Positions 44,770 to 55,915 of a stretch of DNA of 64,000 nucleotides are shown piece after piece. Positions within the stretch are counted from its first letter, which is position 1; every line of letters starts with the position of its first letter. The notes beneath the pieces were generated by a model. That model did no database searches. It saw nothing but the letters and a program-made list of their open reading frames with translations, and was not told where the DNA came from. A program made the translations under genes and the position numbers. Source of the DNA: Strigamia acuminata (taxonomy: Eukaryota; Arthropoda; Chilopoda; Geophilomorpha; Linotaeniidae). The stretch spans positions 2,604,001-2,668,000 of the forward strand of contig OX442322.1 of NCBI GenBank assembly GCA_949358305.1, written 5' to 3'.

Positions 44770-45345
44770 ATGGACAACACGACCGATATCACGCTTGACG
44801 ACAATGACTGTGCCCGGGATGAGTATCTACACTTCGGCGGGGCTGACGATTGGGAGGATGATTCCAGTAACATGCAGTCCCCGTTTGATCACCTGGTCGT
44901 CAGTGTGGACGGCCACGTGCTCGTTTTTTCCCTTACGATGCTGCCCGCTGGTATGGAAAGCCCGTCAGCAGCGCACTCACTGCCCTATAACTTCGTATTT
45001 CTCGACCAACCGTCCCCCGACGATGATTGTGACGAGTATTTCGCTGAGGAACTGGCCCTAATCGGCACATCGGGCCTGAGTATTACGCTTGTTGATCCCC
45101 CTGATTTTAAAATAATCCGTTTCAGCTCTGCAGATTTCGGTACTGCACCTCCATCTTTGTGTCGGGACAATAGCGCCCGCAATCTCAACTTTCATAATTT
45201 TTCGTTAAGCCTTTTTCCCTTTTGTAGTGCTGACACCATCGAATCCACGGATGAAATCGGCGAAATCTCCCATCGTCTGCTGAAACAAACGCTCGCAGAC
45301 GACATCGACGCTCCGTCCTCGACTTCCATGTCAATTGACCAATAA
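44770..45345 (+). CDS. Antisense ORF inside Ty3-like element J, 191 residues, unknown function
   Basis: The ATG at 44770 is followed by an open frame to TAA at 45345. AATAAA overlaps the stop (about 45341-45346). The frame is much richer in G and C, especially at third positions and as CpG, than the A/T-rich DNA on both sides, as expected of a selected or recently acquired coding sequence. The protein is acidic (MDNTTDITLDDND, then GGADDWEDD) with a hydrophobic middle (DHLVVSVDGHVLVFSL) and a Ser/Asp-rich end. No signal peptide or known domain recognised. It lies opposite to gag-pol, between the integrase stop and the 3' LTR. Such antisense ORFs are known from some plant Ty3 elements. Function unknown. 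Confidence 0.6.
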   Translation: MDNTTDITLDDNDCARDEYLHFGGADDWEDDSSNMQSPFDHLVVSVDGHVLVFSLTMLPAGMESPSAAHSLPYNFVFLDQPSPDDDCDEYFAEELALIGTSGLSITLVDPPDFKIIRFSSADFGTAPPSLCRDNSARNLNFHNFSLSLFPFCSADTIESTDEIGEISHRLLKQTLADDIDAPSSTSMSIDQ

Positions 45346-45806
45346 AAAAAAATGTTCCTCGCGTCCTGTGCCGAACCAATATAAATGCCTAATCTCTCAT
45401 TCAATCATACCTTCATTGTAGTTTCCAATTCCGACTATAATTCCATTGGGGGAAAAAAAACACACCAAACACAACAAATAAAAACCCTTCGACCAACCAA
45501 AATTCAATCCACGCATATGGGGAAAAAAATTCTCAGATGTCGAAATCCTCATATCATACGGAAGTTCATGCAAAAACCATTCGCAAGAGTGAGAGGGAAA
45601 AAAAATCTCAAACCAAATTAACATGATTAATGTCCCCCAAAAAAATTCCACTATAATTAAATTATCTTGACCCAATTAAACAACAAAAAATTCTCTTCTT
45701 TAAAACTTCCAAAAAAAAAAATCTCTTGCCATTCCCAAAAAAAAACTAACTCAACACAGTTTTTATACACGAAACAACTCCTTTTTCTGTTTCTACCAGA
45801 AATACA

Positions 45807-47021
45807 TTAATTCTTCTCGAAAATTTCCCACAATAATTTGGCCATTTCATATTCGCCTAAACGTTTTGGAGGTCTCGTTGTGCGCTTGAGATACCTGCGC
45901 TCAACAACTTCTTCATCATTCAACTGTTCCGCTTGCGCCTCGGCCAATTGCTCACCGGCCTGTATGTCTTCTACCTGGGCGCTGTCAGTCTGTGCTGTAC
46001 ACTTTCTCTGAAAAATTTCCTCTCCCCAGTCCAACTCGCTATCCGAATCTGTACCCGAGTTTGACTCACTCTCCCCAGACTCTTCTGCTTTTTCGACTTC
46101 AAACTCCAAATAGGGATAAGTTTTCGGTTCCATTATTTTATTTAACCTATCCACATGTACAGTTTGCTCTTTAGACGGGTCCAACATCAATCTTATTCTA
46201 TAATTGACTTCATTTAGACGCGCCACTACTCTAAATGGCCCTTGATGTGGTTGTGCCAATTTTTTAATTTCTCCCGGTTTAATGCGAACATGCCTAAGGA
46301 AAACCAAATCCCCCACATCGATCTGTTTATCTCTTGCCGTGGATAAACTCTGCAGATGTTGAAATTCTGAAAAGTTGGTCAGTGCCTTTTTAACTCGATC
46401 AAACGTATTTTGCATCGCTTCACTGCGGTGTGCAGTATACTTAATTGAGCTTGAACTATCCCTAGTAAGCATTTCAACAGTACCAAATGGATCCCTTGAC
46501 GTGAACAAATACACTGGGGTGTGTCCAGTTACCTTATGCACTGCAAATCTATACGCCATTAGAACCCTTCCAATCTGCATATCCCAATCTTCATGTCCTT
46601 CTGTGAGCAAATGCGACAATATGGCTGCTATTGTTGCATTAAAACGTTCAACCTGACCATTGCACTGTGGCCTATAAGAAGTGATATTCACGTGCTCAAT
46701 ACCTAAACTTCCACACCAATCGTTAAAAACCTTTGACATAAATGGCGTCCCTTGATCCGTTAAAATGGTTTTCATTGGACCATATCTGTTTATGAGCATC
46801 AAGTCCAGTGCCGCAACAATTGTTTCGGCTCTTTGATCTCTCAAAGGCATGGCTTCTGGCCATTTGCTGAAATAGTCAACTGCGACGATAATGAACTGGT
46901 TGCCTCTATCTGTGGTTTTTAAAGGACCCAAAATAGCACAACCCATTTGCTCTAATGGCACTCCCACTGGTTGAAACATCTGAATTGGAGCCTTTTCCCT
47001 TGGTCCCTTTCTTGCATTACA
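45807..47021 (-). pseudogene. Element J integrase core and C-terminus
   Basis: After an in-frame TAG (47022-47024) within the HHCC zinc motif (VKSCE*CNARKG), the frame reads PLEQMGCAILGPL, IIVAVDYFSKWPEAMPL (first Asp), ILTDQGTPF (second Asp) and QCNGQVERFN (Glu). A C-terminal domain (VGDLVFLRHVRIKPGE, FRVVARLNEVNYRIR) and an acidic tail follow, ending at 45807. Apart from the one stop it is complete. Confidence 0.85.
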
Positions 47022-48149
47022 CTACTCACATGATTTGACATGTTGTCTAATGTCTTTGTAAATTCCCGGCCAATAGTACTTTTGCCTAATGGTTTCGAAC
47101 ATCTTCTCAATACCAAAATGACCCGCTCCTTCCCGGTTGTGCTCATGTATTAGCACTGCTGGTACCATGGCTTCTGGCACAACCAAAATCGAAATCACCT
47201 CCTCATGAATACTTCTAGCCAAATAAAGCATGCCATCATCTGTCAGATAGTATAAGTCCCATGTGGGAAACTTGCTCTTGAATTGAGCCGTCTCGCCCTT
47301 GGCTGCCCTAATCAAAAATTCCGATTTGGGGTCGACTGATTGCGCCTCAACTATTCTCTGCGGAATCCAATCGATCAACAACATATCCTTTGAATTTAGA
47401 ACGCTGATACCGTTCGTTTCACTCCCACCGTCCTGTGGTAGCAAACGTGACAGAAAGTCCGCTTTATTTTGTGGCCCTGGCTTGTACACAATGTCGTAAT
47501 CATACTCTTGGAGTTTCATACTCCACCTAGTGAACTGTGCTTTTGCATGCGAGTTTTGCAAAAGGAAGGTGAGGGGTGCATGATCCGTGATAAGTGTAAA
47601 TTTTCTTCCCATCAAATAATAGGTGAAATGCTTCACACCAAAAACGCATCCCATTGCTTCCAAATGCACTGCTGGGTAGCATTCTTCTGTCCTGTTTAGT
47701 CGCCTACTTGCAAATGCTATGGGGTGCATCCTACTATTTACTTGTTGTTTTAAAATAGCTCCCAACCCCTGTCCACTAGCATATGTTTCTAGAAAGAATT
47801 TCTTTTTCCAGTCTGGTAAAACCAGGATTGGCCCCTTGATCAGTTGTCCCTTTAATGTCTCATAGGCTAACTGTTGAGCTTCTCCGCCGTCGAACACTAT
47901 ATCCTTCTTGAGTAAATTGGTAAGGGGTGAAGCTATAGTTGAAAAATTCTTTATAAACCGTCTATAGTAACCTGTCATCCCCAAATAAATCCGTACTTCT
48001 GGTACATTTCTTGGTGCTCGACACTTTTCCAGAGCTTGGACCTTGGATTCAGTTGGTCTAATTGTTCCTTCCCCAATTACATGGCCTAAATATGTCACTT
48101 CTGTCACCCCCAATTGACATTTTGGTGGCTTCAGTTTTAATTTAGCCTC
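47022..48149 (-). pseudogene. Element J RT thumb, RNase H and integrase zinc region
   Basis: From the K TSD: EAKLKLKPPKCQLGVTEV, YLGHVIGEGTIRPTESKV, LGMTGYYRRFIKNFS. RNase H has LETYASGQGLGA (Tyr where the first catalytic Asp is usual), HLEAMGCVFGVKHF and LITDHAPLTFLL. Then a linker, and the integrase zinc motif with HFGIEKMF and HVKSCE before the TAG. The Asp-to-Tyr change suggests a dead RNase H. Confidence 0.85.
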
Positions 48150-48154
48150 TCTAA

Positions 48155-48279
48155 TGAAGAGTCAAACATGCAATGGAAACTTTTTATGTATCATTCACTC
48201 ATCTTCATTTTTTAATAAACAACATTTTGTTACATAGCAACTGAATTACATTGTTAATTTGTAAGGTATTGTTCCAACA
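48155..48279 (-). repeat. Element K 3' LTR, first copy
   Basis: 125 bp, TGTTGGAACAATACC...GACTCTTCA on the minus strand. TSD TCTAA is on the J side. Confidence 0.88.
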
Positions 48280-49620
48280 TTCTCGCCTTTCATCGTAACG
48301 ATGAATCACATGGTCGCAAATTAATAAAGTCCTTTGTTGTAATCAATTTCAAACCACCAGTTGTCTTAGTCATAATACCTGCAGGCATCTCTTCTGTAGA
48401 CATATACTCTGTAGTTCCGTCTTAAACATCCTCACGTAAAAATAATACTTTCCTGTGAAAGTGTTTTGTGCGCCGATGGTACTGAGGATTTTTCGTGAGG
48501 GCAATGACGGCTTGATTATCGGAAAAGATTTGAATCGGTCTCTGAATTAAATTGGTCATTTCAAGCTGTACCAGCAATGATGTTATCCATTTCAGTTCTT
48601 TTGCTAACTCTACCATTGCCACAAATTCCGATTCACATGTTGATAAGGCAATTAGCTTTTGCTTCTTTGATTGTCAAGTGATGGTTGAATTTCCCAGCAT
48701 GGTTATAAATCTTGCATAGCTCTTTGCATCCACCGAGGCACTGTTCCGAGATGCGTCGGCGTATCCTCGCAATAATCCAAATCCTTGAGGATAAATTAAC
48801 GATAAATCAGCCGTTCCTTTTAAATAGCAAAGGATCTTCTTTGCTGCTGTCCAGTAGGCGTCATGCGGATTCTGCAACCACTGTGATAGATAGAATACCG
48901 CATAGGCAATATCTGGTCGAGTAGATTGAGCCAAGTAGGATAAGGGCCAATTAATTCTCGATAGGGCTGGTTAGTTAATGGTGATCCGGGCGGATAATTA
49001 GGGTCCTCCAACTTCTGGGATGAGTCCATGAATGCTCTACTTGTCTTTGCATCCATCATGTTGAATTTAAGCAGGACCTCAAATATATACTTGGATTGGT
49101 CCAACAGAAGTGCATATGGATGGGTCTGTCGCCTAATCCTGATGCCCAAAATCTCTGTGACTTCTCCAAGGTCGATCAAATCAACTTGCTTCATCACTTT
49201 CCCCATTATCTGATCGAGCAACTGTGTGGCGTTAGTTGCCGGCATCAAATCGTCAACATAAGTGCCCATTATTATAATGTCAGTACCATTTATCCACAGA
49301 TGAACGCATGGAACAACTATCAACTTCTTAAATCCTGCTTGTGCGAGTACCTTGTTCAGGGCTTCATGCCAAGCGCGGCCTGCCTGAAGTAAACCATAAA
49401 CTGCTTTATTTAGGAGCCAAACGTCGTTTTCTTGCCCAGGTTGGATAAAACCTTGAGGTTGCTTAATGTAAACTACCTCCTTGAGTTTCGCATGAAGGTA
49501 TGCTGATTTGACATCGTAGTGCTTGACTATAAAGCCAAACATTGCAGCAATGGCTAAGATAATTCTGATGGTGGCCAATCGAGCCACAGGAGAAAAGGAC
49601 TCTGAATAGTCAATGCCCTT
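48280..49620 (-). pseudogene. Duplicated copy of element K RNase H and part of RT
   Basis: Identical by eye to 50149-51489. Includes YVDDLM (RT), IAYAVFYLSQWLQ, LLRGYADASRN, VELAKELKWITSL and IFSDNQAVIALTKN. It is cut at 49620 by the duplication junction, where K RT is fused to J RNase H sequence. Confidence 0.9.
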
Positions 49621-50023
49621 AAAATAGCTCCCAACCCCTGTCCACTAGCATATGTTTCTAGAAAGAATTTCTTTTTCCAGTCTGGTAAAACCAGGATTGG
49701 CCCCTTGATCAGTTGTCCCTTTAATGTCTCATAGGCTAACTGTTGAGCTTCTCCGCCGTCGAACACTATATCCTTCTTGAGTAAATTGGTAAGGGGTGAA
49801 GCTATAGTTGAAAAATTCTTTATAAACCGTCTATAGTAACCTGTCATCCCCAAATAAATCCGTACTTCTGGTACATTTCTTGGTGCTCGACACTTTTCCA
49901 GAGCTTGGACCTTGGATTCAGTTGGTCTAATTGTTCCTTCCCCAATTACATGGCCTAAATATGTCACTTCTGTCACCCCCAATTGACATTTTGGTGGCTT
50001 CAGTTTTAATTTAGCCTCTCTAA

Positions 50024-50148
50024 TGAAGAGTCAAACATGCAATGGAAACTTTTTATGTATCATTCACTCATCTTCATTTTTTAATAAACAACATTTTGTT
50101 ACATAGCAACTGAATTACATTGTTAATTTGTAAGGTATTGTTCCAACA
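50024..50148 (-). repeat. Element K 3' LTR, second copy
   Basis: Same as 48155-48279, shifted by the 1869-bp duplication. Confidence 0.88.
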
Positions 50149-50289
50149 TTCTCGCCTTTCATCGTAACGATGAATCACATGGTCGCAAATTAATAAAGTC
50201 CTTTGTTGTAATCAATTTCAAACCACCAGTTGTCTTAGTCATAATACCTGCAGGCATCTCTTCTGTAGACATATACTCTGTAGTTCCGT

Positions 50290-51675
50290 CTTAAACATCC
50301 TCACGTAAAAATAATACTTTCCTGTGAAAGTGTTTTGTGCGCCGATGGTACTGAGGATTTTTCGTGAGGGCAATGACGGCTTGATTATCGGAAAAGATTT
50401 GAATCGGTCTCTGAATTAAATTGGTCATTTCAAGCTGTACCAGCAATGATGTTATCCATTTCAGTTCTTTTGCTAACTCTACCATTGCCACAAATTCCGA
50501 TTCACATGTTGATAAGGCAATTAGCTTTTGCTTCTTTGATTGTCAAGTGATGGTTGAATTTCCCAGCATGGTTATAAATCTTGCATAGCTCTTTGCATCC
50601 ACCGAGGCACTGTTCCGAGATGCGTCGGCGTATCCTCGCAATAATCCAAATCCTTGAGGATAAATTAACGATAAATCAGCCGTTCCTTTTAAATAGCAAA
50701 GGATCTTCTTTGCTGCTGTCCAGTAGGCGTCATGCGGATTCTGCAACCACTGTGATAGATAGAATACCGCATAGGCAATATCTGGTCGAGTAGATTGAGC
50801 CAAGTAGGATAAGGGCCAATTAATTCTCGATAGGGCTGGTTAGTTAATGGTGATCCGGGCGGATAATTAGGGTCCTCCAACTTCTGGGATGAGTCCATGA
50901 ATGCTCTACTTGTCTTTGCATCCATCATGTTGAATTTAAGCAGGACCTCAAATATATACTTGGATTGGTCCAACAGAAGTGCATATGGATGGGTCTGTCG
51001 CCTAATCCTGATGCCCAAAATCTCTGTGACTTCTCCAAGGTCGATCAAATCAACTTGCTTCATCACTTTCCCCATTATCTGATCGAGCAACTGTGTGGCG
51101 TTAGTTGCCGGCATCAAATCGTCAACATAAGTGCCCATTATTATAATGTCAGTACCATTTATCCACAGATGAACGCATGGAACAACTATCAACTTCTTAA
51201 ATCCTGCTTGTGCGAGTACCTTGTTCAGGGCTTCATGCCAAGCGCGGCCTGCCTGAAGTAAACCATAAACTGCTTTATTTAGGAGCCAAACGTCGTTTTC
51301 TTGCCCAGGTTGGATAAAACCTTGAGGTTGCTTAATGTAAACTACCTCCTTGAGTTTCGCATGAAGGTATGCTGATTTGACATCGTAGTGCTTGACTATA
51401 AAGCCAAACATTGCAGCAATGGCTAAGATAATTCTGATGGTGGCCAATCGAGCCACAGGAGAAAAGGACTCTGAATAGTCAATGCCCTTGTGGACATTGT
51501 AGCCTTTAACAACTAGACGGGCTTTATATTTCTTCTTGAACTTGTATACCCAGTGAGAGCCAATTACTTTTGCATCCTGTGGTCTTGTAACCAAAGTCCA
51601 AGTATTTTGTTGGGTGTGGGAGGCTATTTCCTCTTCTATAGCCCTTATCCATTGGCTCGCCTGATCAGGTGCCAC
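50290..51675 (-). pseudogene. Element K RT and RNase H
   Basis: From 51675: QASQWIRAIEEEIASHTQQ, VIGSHWVYKFKKKYKARLV, DYSESFSPVARLATIR, DVKSAYLHAKL, YGLLQAGRAWHEALN and IIMGTYVDDLMPATN (YVDD). RNase H has GYADASRNSAS and IFSDNQAVIAL. Frame changes occur near 50820 and at about 50530, between RNase H blocks. The polypeptide is interrupted. Confidence 0.85.
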
Positions 51676-51756
51676 TGCCTCAGCAAATGTCTATGGTTCA
51701 TAAATCGGTACTTCAACCTGTGGGTTGGTGTTCACCACATGTGCTCGCTGGTTCTC

Positions 51757-52737
51757 TCAACGTTGTGTGCGGTGCTGTCGCCAATCGATTGCCTGATAAG
51801 GCTGGACCTGACGTCGTATCCTTGAAGGATATCTCTGCTCTGGACCCGGTGTCGGTCGGGTGGGTTGTCGAAAAACAACTGGGGGTTGGGAGCTTACATC
51901 TCCCTCAGGTATGTACACCATTTCTGGTTCATCATCGGGTTTTATATTCTCTGCTGATAATAATTCCACTCCCAATCTGGACTCATTGAACTTAACGTCT
52001 CGTGCCACAATGATATTATTAGTATCTGGGTCATAAAACCTCCAGCCCGGCTTCAACAAGAGATAGCCCATGAAAATGACCGGTTTAGCACGGAAATCCA
52101 ACTTATTCCTATGTTGCTTTGGAACCCATGCGTAGGCAATGGTGTCAAAAATCTTCATATTAGATATATCTGGTTTTCTTCCAGTAAGTCTTTGATAAGG
52201 TGTCTCGCCCGGAAACCTACGTGTTGGTGAGCAATTTATTGCATAAGCAGCACATGCCGCAGCTTTAGCCCAAAACTTGTGTGGCAACTTGGAATCATTC
52301 AATAGTGTCCTTGTCTTGTCAAAGAGGGATCTATTTGCCCTTTTAGAGACTCCATTTTGGGATAGACTATAGATGACAGTAGTTTGATGTTCAATTCCTC
52401 TTGTGTCCAAGATTGCCCAGAAGTGTTGATTTAAAAATTCAGTCCCGTTGTCTGAACGAACCATCTTGACTTTGGCTTCGAACTTATTTTTATGTGTGTC
52501 TATAAATTGTTCAAAAACACCCGAAGTCTCAGCCTTTGACACCAAAAAACGAGGGAACAAGCATCTTGAATAGTCATCTACAATCATGAAGATATAATTT
52601 GATCTTCCAATTGAAGGGTGTGGCATGGGACCACACAGGTCTACATGAAGCATCTTTAGCGGTCCACTGGCTCTAATTGATGGTGCAGGCAAAAATGGGC
52701 TTCTGGTGTACTTTGCTGTGACACATTCCTCACACAC
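51757..52737 (-). pseudogene. Element K integrase
   Basis: CEECVTAKYTRSPF, MLHVDLCGPM (first Asp), FMIVDDYSRCLF, VRSDNGTEF (second Asp), then SLSQNGVSKRANRS, where Lys replaces the catalytic Glu. The C-terminal block is FMGYLLLKPGWRFYDPDTN. The linker to RT has no MBD-like block. The Glu-to-Lys change makes it catalytically dead. Confidence 0.85.
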
Positions 52738-52772
52738 TGTCTATTTATGAACTTTATCAATTGACATCCCTG

Positions 52773-53264
52773 TCACCATATTTTTTTTACCAAATCCTTT
52801 AAGGCACGATTGTTTATGTGTGCCAACCTGCGGTGCCACAACTCTGATCCCGCCAATGGAGGTTGTGATTGGATGGCCATCACTACTGCTTTGTCTTCCA
52901 TTGTGGGTGCATTGGGGCTTCTGGCTTGTAATCTGAACAATCCCCGATGGGATGAAGTTTGGAACACTTGTACATTGTCAATTGTAGAAACTGTACAGCC
53001 ACGGGTGGTAAATGCCACTTTATAGCCCAAATTAGTCATTCTGCTTATTGATAACAGATTACCACTCAATTCAGGCACATACCAGGTGTCTTCCAACAGA
53101 TTACCACTCAATTCAGGCACATAACAGGTGTCTTCCAACAGATTACCACTCAATTCAGGCACATAACAGGTGTCTTCCGACAGATTACCACTCAATTCAG
53201 GCACATAACAGGTGTCTTCCAACTTGAGTATTTTGGCTTGGTCACCAAACCAAATATTTAGCAT
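52773..53264 (-). pseudogene. Element K protease C-flank and pre-integrase, with 42-bp tandem expansion
   Basis: The conserved block YVPELSGNLLSISRM is preceded by three extra copies of EDTCYVPELSGNLL, then ELWHRRLAHINNRALKDLV. The protease active-site segment (Asp-Ser/Thr-Gly) expected upstream is absent between this and gag, so it is deleted. Confidence 0.85.
53055..53222. repeat. Four 42-bp direct repeats inside element K pol
   Basis: Unit CAGATTACCACTCAATTCAG followed by GCACATAACAGGTGTCTTCCAA. Copies are nearly identical, and length in multiples of three keeps the frame. Confidence 0.92.
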
Positions 53265-53301
53265 GATTACACCAGTTTATGATGCTTTAATCTCTCTGCC
53301 A

Positions 53302-54027
53302 TCAACCAGATGATCCTTGTCCTCTGGGAACCCTAGGTCTTGATCGAGGAGGGAAACCACGATTGGCAGATGTGGATGGTTGAGTGTCTTGGTTCTGCTG
53401 GGGTGGGCAGAAACAATCCACTTGTCTATGGCCTGGGATCCCACAATTCCAACATTTGAGTTTGGTTAGACCTCTGGCTGGTCTGCCACCTCTGCCCCGT
53501 TGATAGGAGATTGCATCTCGTACCCAATTGGCACTCTTCAGCTTTGGAGTTGGCTGGTGTGGCTTTCTTGTTTCCTCAGCCAATAAGGCACGTTGCAAAA
53601 CTTGAATTGTCATTGCTGCCACTCCCAGCACATCACAGCTGCGTACAACATTAATATAATCAGCAGTCAATCCTTTCAAGATGTGTGAGCAAAGTTCTGG
53701 TTCTACAGTCACTACTCCCAATGATTGCAGTTCCTGAGCTGCTGCTGTGGCACGCCCAATATATTCCAAAATTGTCTCACTAGGTGTCATCTAAATTCTT
53801 CCCAAGTCAGTCTTTAATTGAACTTTTAATTCTGCTAAGGCACCTTGATTCTGGACTTGCAATTTCTCTCATGCTTCTGCTGCAGTAACAACATTCATAA
53901 CATATTTCATTTGAGTAGCATCTATTGTGGATAAAATTGTATTCAGCACTTCCACATCTTTAATCTGCCATACTTCCAATCTGATATTGAAGGTTTTCTC
54001 ATCTTCAGTTGCCAATTTAATAGGCAT
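53302..54027 (-). pseudogene. Element K Gag
   Basis: The ATG at 54027: MPIKLATEDEKTFNIRLEVW, VLNTILSTIDATQMKYVMN. Stops at about 53870 (TGA) and 53793 (TAG), then in the same frame MTPSETILEYIGRATAAAQE, LTADYINVVRS, and zinc knuckle CWNCGIPGHRQVDC. Ends at 53302. Confidence 0.82.
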
Positions 54028-54228
54028 CACTAATCAGTCCAGGGCTTAATGTTGCACAGGCTTATCACTTTGTTAGTTCAGGGTGAGGCTTATCACTGAG
54101 GCAATTCTGGGCCTAATTCTCATGGAACATTTAAAACTGCATTAAAACTTCAGATTTCCAACCTTTGCTCACAATATACAATTGTTCAGTCAAAAAAACA
54201 GTCCATATTTCACATAATAAATTTGTGT

Positions 54229-54244
54229 CTGGGCTCATAACCCA
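54229..54244 (-). promoter_or_regulatory. Element K primer-binding site
   Basis: The minus strand TGGGTTATGAGCCCAG lies directly inside the 5' LTR. It matches the anticodon-loop half of initiator tRNA-Met with one mismatch. Confidence 0.85.
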
Positions 54245-54369
54245 TGAAGAGTCAAACATGCAATGGAAACCTTTTATGTATCATTCATTTATCTTCATTT
54301 TTTAATAAACAACATTTTGTTACATAGCAACTGAATTACATTGTTAATTTGTAAGGTATTGTTCCAACA
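54245..54369 (-). repeat. Element K 5' LTR
   Basis: 125 bp with ends TGTTGG...CTTCA on the minus strand. TSD TCTAA follows on plus at 54370. Confidence 0.88.
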
Positions 54370-55867
54370 TCTAAACTGTTGGAAAATCTGACGCAATAAC
54401 GATGGATGCTCTAAAAATATTGCTGTCCATCCCAATACGTCATCCACAAATACCCCACTTTGCTTAATACTATCTAAGGTTTTACTTAGCAAACCCTGAA
54501 ACCCTGTAGGTGAAGTCTTTAATCCCATGGGTACCCTTGTCCATTGGTACAATCCAAAAGATGTGATAAAAGCTGTTTTCCCCCGGTCGCCCACTGCTAC
54601 CGGTACCTGCCAAAACCCATTACTACAGTCCATTGAAGAGAAAATCCTCCCGTCTCCTAATTGTGACAGTAAAATTTTTATCAGTGGTAGCGGATATTGA
54701 TCTGATATGATCTTAACATTTAACCCTCTATAATCAATTACCAAGCGTGGTGCTTTGCCCGGTGCATTGACCAACATGCAAGGTGCTGCATAAGGTGAGG
54801 TGCTATTTTCAATTATCTCCGCCTCTAATAACTGATCTATGATCCCTTTCAAAACCTTCATTTGTGCTTCTGGCACTGTGTAAGGTCTCTTACTAACTGG
54901 CACTTCATCTGTGAGGTGTATCTGGTGTTCCATTTTGTCAGTATATCCTAACCCAAAAATGTCCATTGCAAACGCATCAATGTATTCAGTTATCAATTTT
55001 TCAATTAATGACCTGTTTAATTCTTCCAAATGGTCTAATTTTAAGTCTGCCAAAGTGATGGTAGGCTTGACTGGTAGTACTGTTGTAATTGAGTACCCGT
55101 CGCCATCCCCCATTTTAAAAGGATTAGTCTGAATAAGTGAGTCCATCTCTTCGATATAATTGAAAAATGAGTCGCCCCCTTTCTGACTTTCCCACAAATT
55201 ATCCACATTAAACACTAGCTCTCTTAGAAGTTGTTGCCATGGTAATTCCTCCTTAACACTAGCAGGATCTTGTAGTGCCAATAGAAAATCATCGCAACTT
55301 TTCCGAACTGGAGGGAAACCATATTCTTCCAGCTTCTTTCGTCTGTAAGTAACGTTGGCCAACACGTGTACTGGCTTTGTTGAGTTTGAAAAGCGTATTT
55401 CATGAGTTTTCGTATCTATCTTAGCCTTAAACCGTTGTAACAAATCCAACCCCATTATTCCACTCAGTCTCCCTTTAAGGTTCGTAGTGGTGGTGTAGAT
55501 ATATACCTAATGGTCAACACTTGTGTGCCCTACTGTGATGTTCAACTTCACTTTTTTTATTAATTGCATGTCGTCGCCTGTCACCCCTGTCAGTACACAA
55601 TCTACCTTGTCTTCTTCATACGTTACATTACGAGCCAATAATTCCTGCCATATGCCAATGGCCAACACGCTAGCAGATGCACCAGTGTCTATCATTAAGC
55701 TGACCGGTACGTCCCTTATGCTTGCTGCTACCCAGTACAGATGCGTGATGGGATTAATCCTAAGGGCCTTTAACCCACCCACATGGTGTATTACCTTATC
55801 TTCCCTTTTCTGTACCTCTAATATTGTCCAAGTTACTGCACTTAATGTGCCTAGGGATCTTCATTTA
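54370..55867 (-). pseudogene. Element J protease and RT
   Basis: The frame opens after a TGA near 55868: protease VSLMIDTGASASVLA (Asp-Thr-Gly). A TAG lies at 55507-55509 and the same frame then continues: RT EIIENSTSPYAAPCMLV, RLVIDYRGLN, FSSMDCSNGFWQVPV (first catalytic Asp), YQWTRVPMGLKTSP and SGVFVDDVLGW (VDD catalytic pair). It is interrupted at the K TSD after LLRQIFQQF. The order protease-RT-RNase H-integrase is that of Ty3. Confidence 0.87.
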
Positions 55868-55915
55868 TGAGCCACCCTTTTGTAAAACCTTCTTGATAGT
55901 CTCCAACTATTAACC

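Larger units (their letters stand above)
47752..51489. repeat. Tandem duplication of 1869 bp across the J/K boundary
   Basis: 47752-49620 and 49621-51489 read the same: every ORF in the first unit recurs 1869 bases later with an identical protein. The unit joins part of J RNase H, the K 3' LTR, and K RNase H to the middle of RT. The junction (CATGCCCTT/AAAATAGCTCC) shares two T with the other end. Confidence 0.92.
48155..54369 (-). mobile_element. Element K: copia element with 125-bp LTRs inserted in J
   Basis: The 5' LTR is 54245-54369. The 3' LTR is 48155-48279, repeated at 50024-50148 by the tandem duplication. TSD TCTAA is at 48150-48154 and 54370-54374. The PBS is 54229-54244. Order: gag, protease remnant, integrase, RT, RNase H. 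It belongs to a different copia lineage from B-I and lacks the MBD-like block. It has stops and a protease deletion. Confidence 0.9.

Noticed and set aside
48155-50148. A second, separate K-type insertion
   Set aside because: The J and K sequences on both sides are repeated together at a constant 1869-bp offset, which is a tandem duplication, not a new insertion.
53055-53222. CRISPR-like array of 42-bp repeats
   Set aside because: There are no spacers. The copies are directly adjacent, in frame with Pol, in a eukaryotic retrotransposon.
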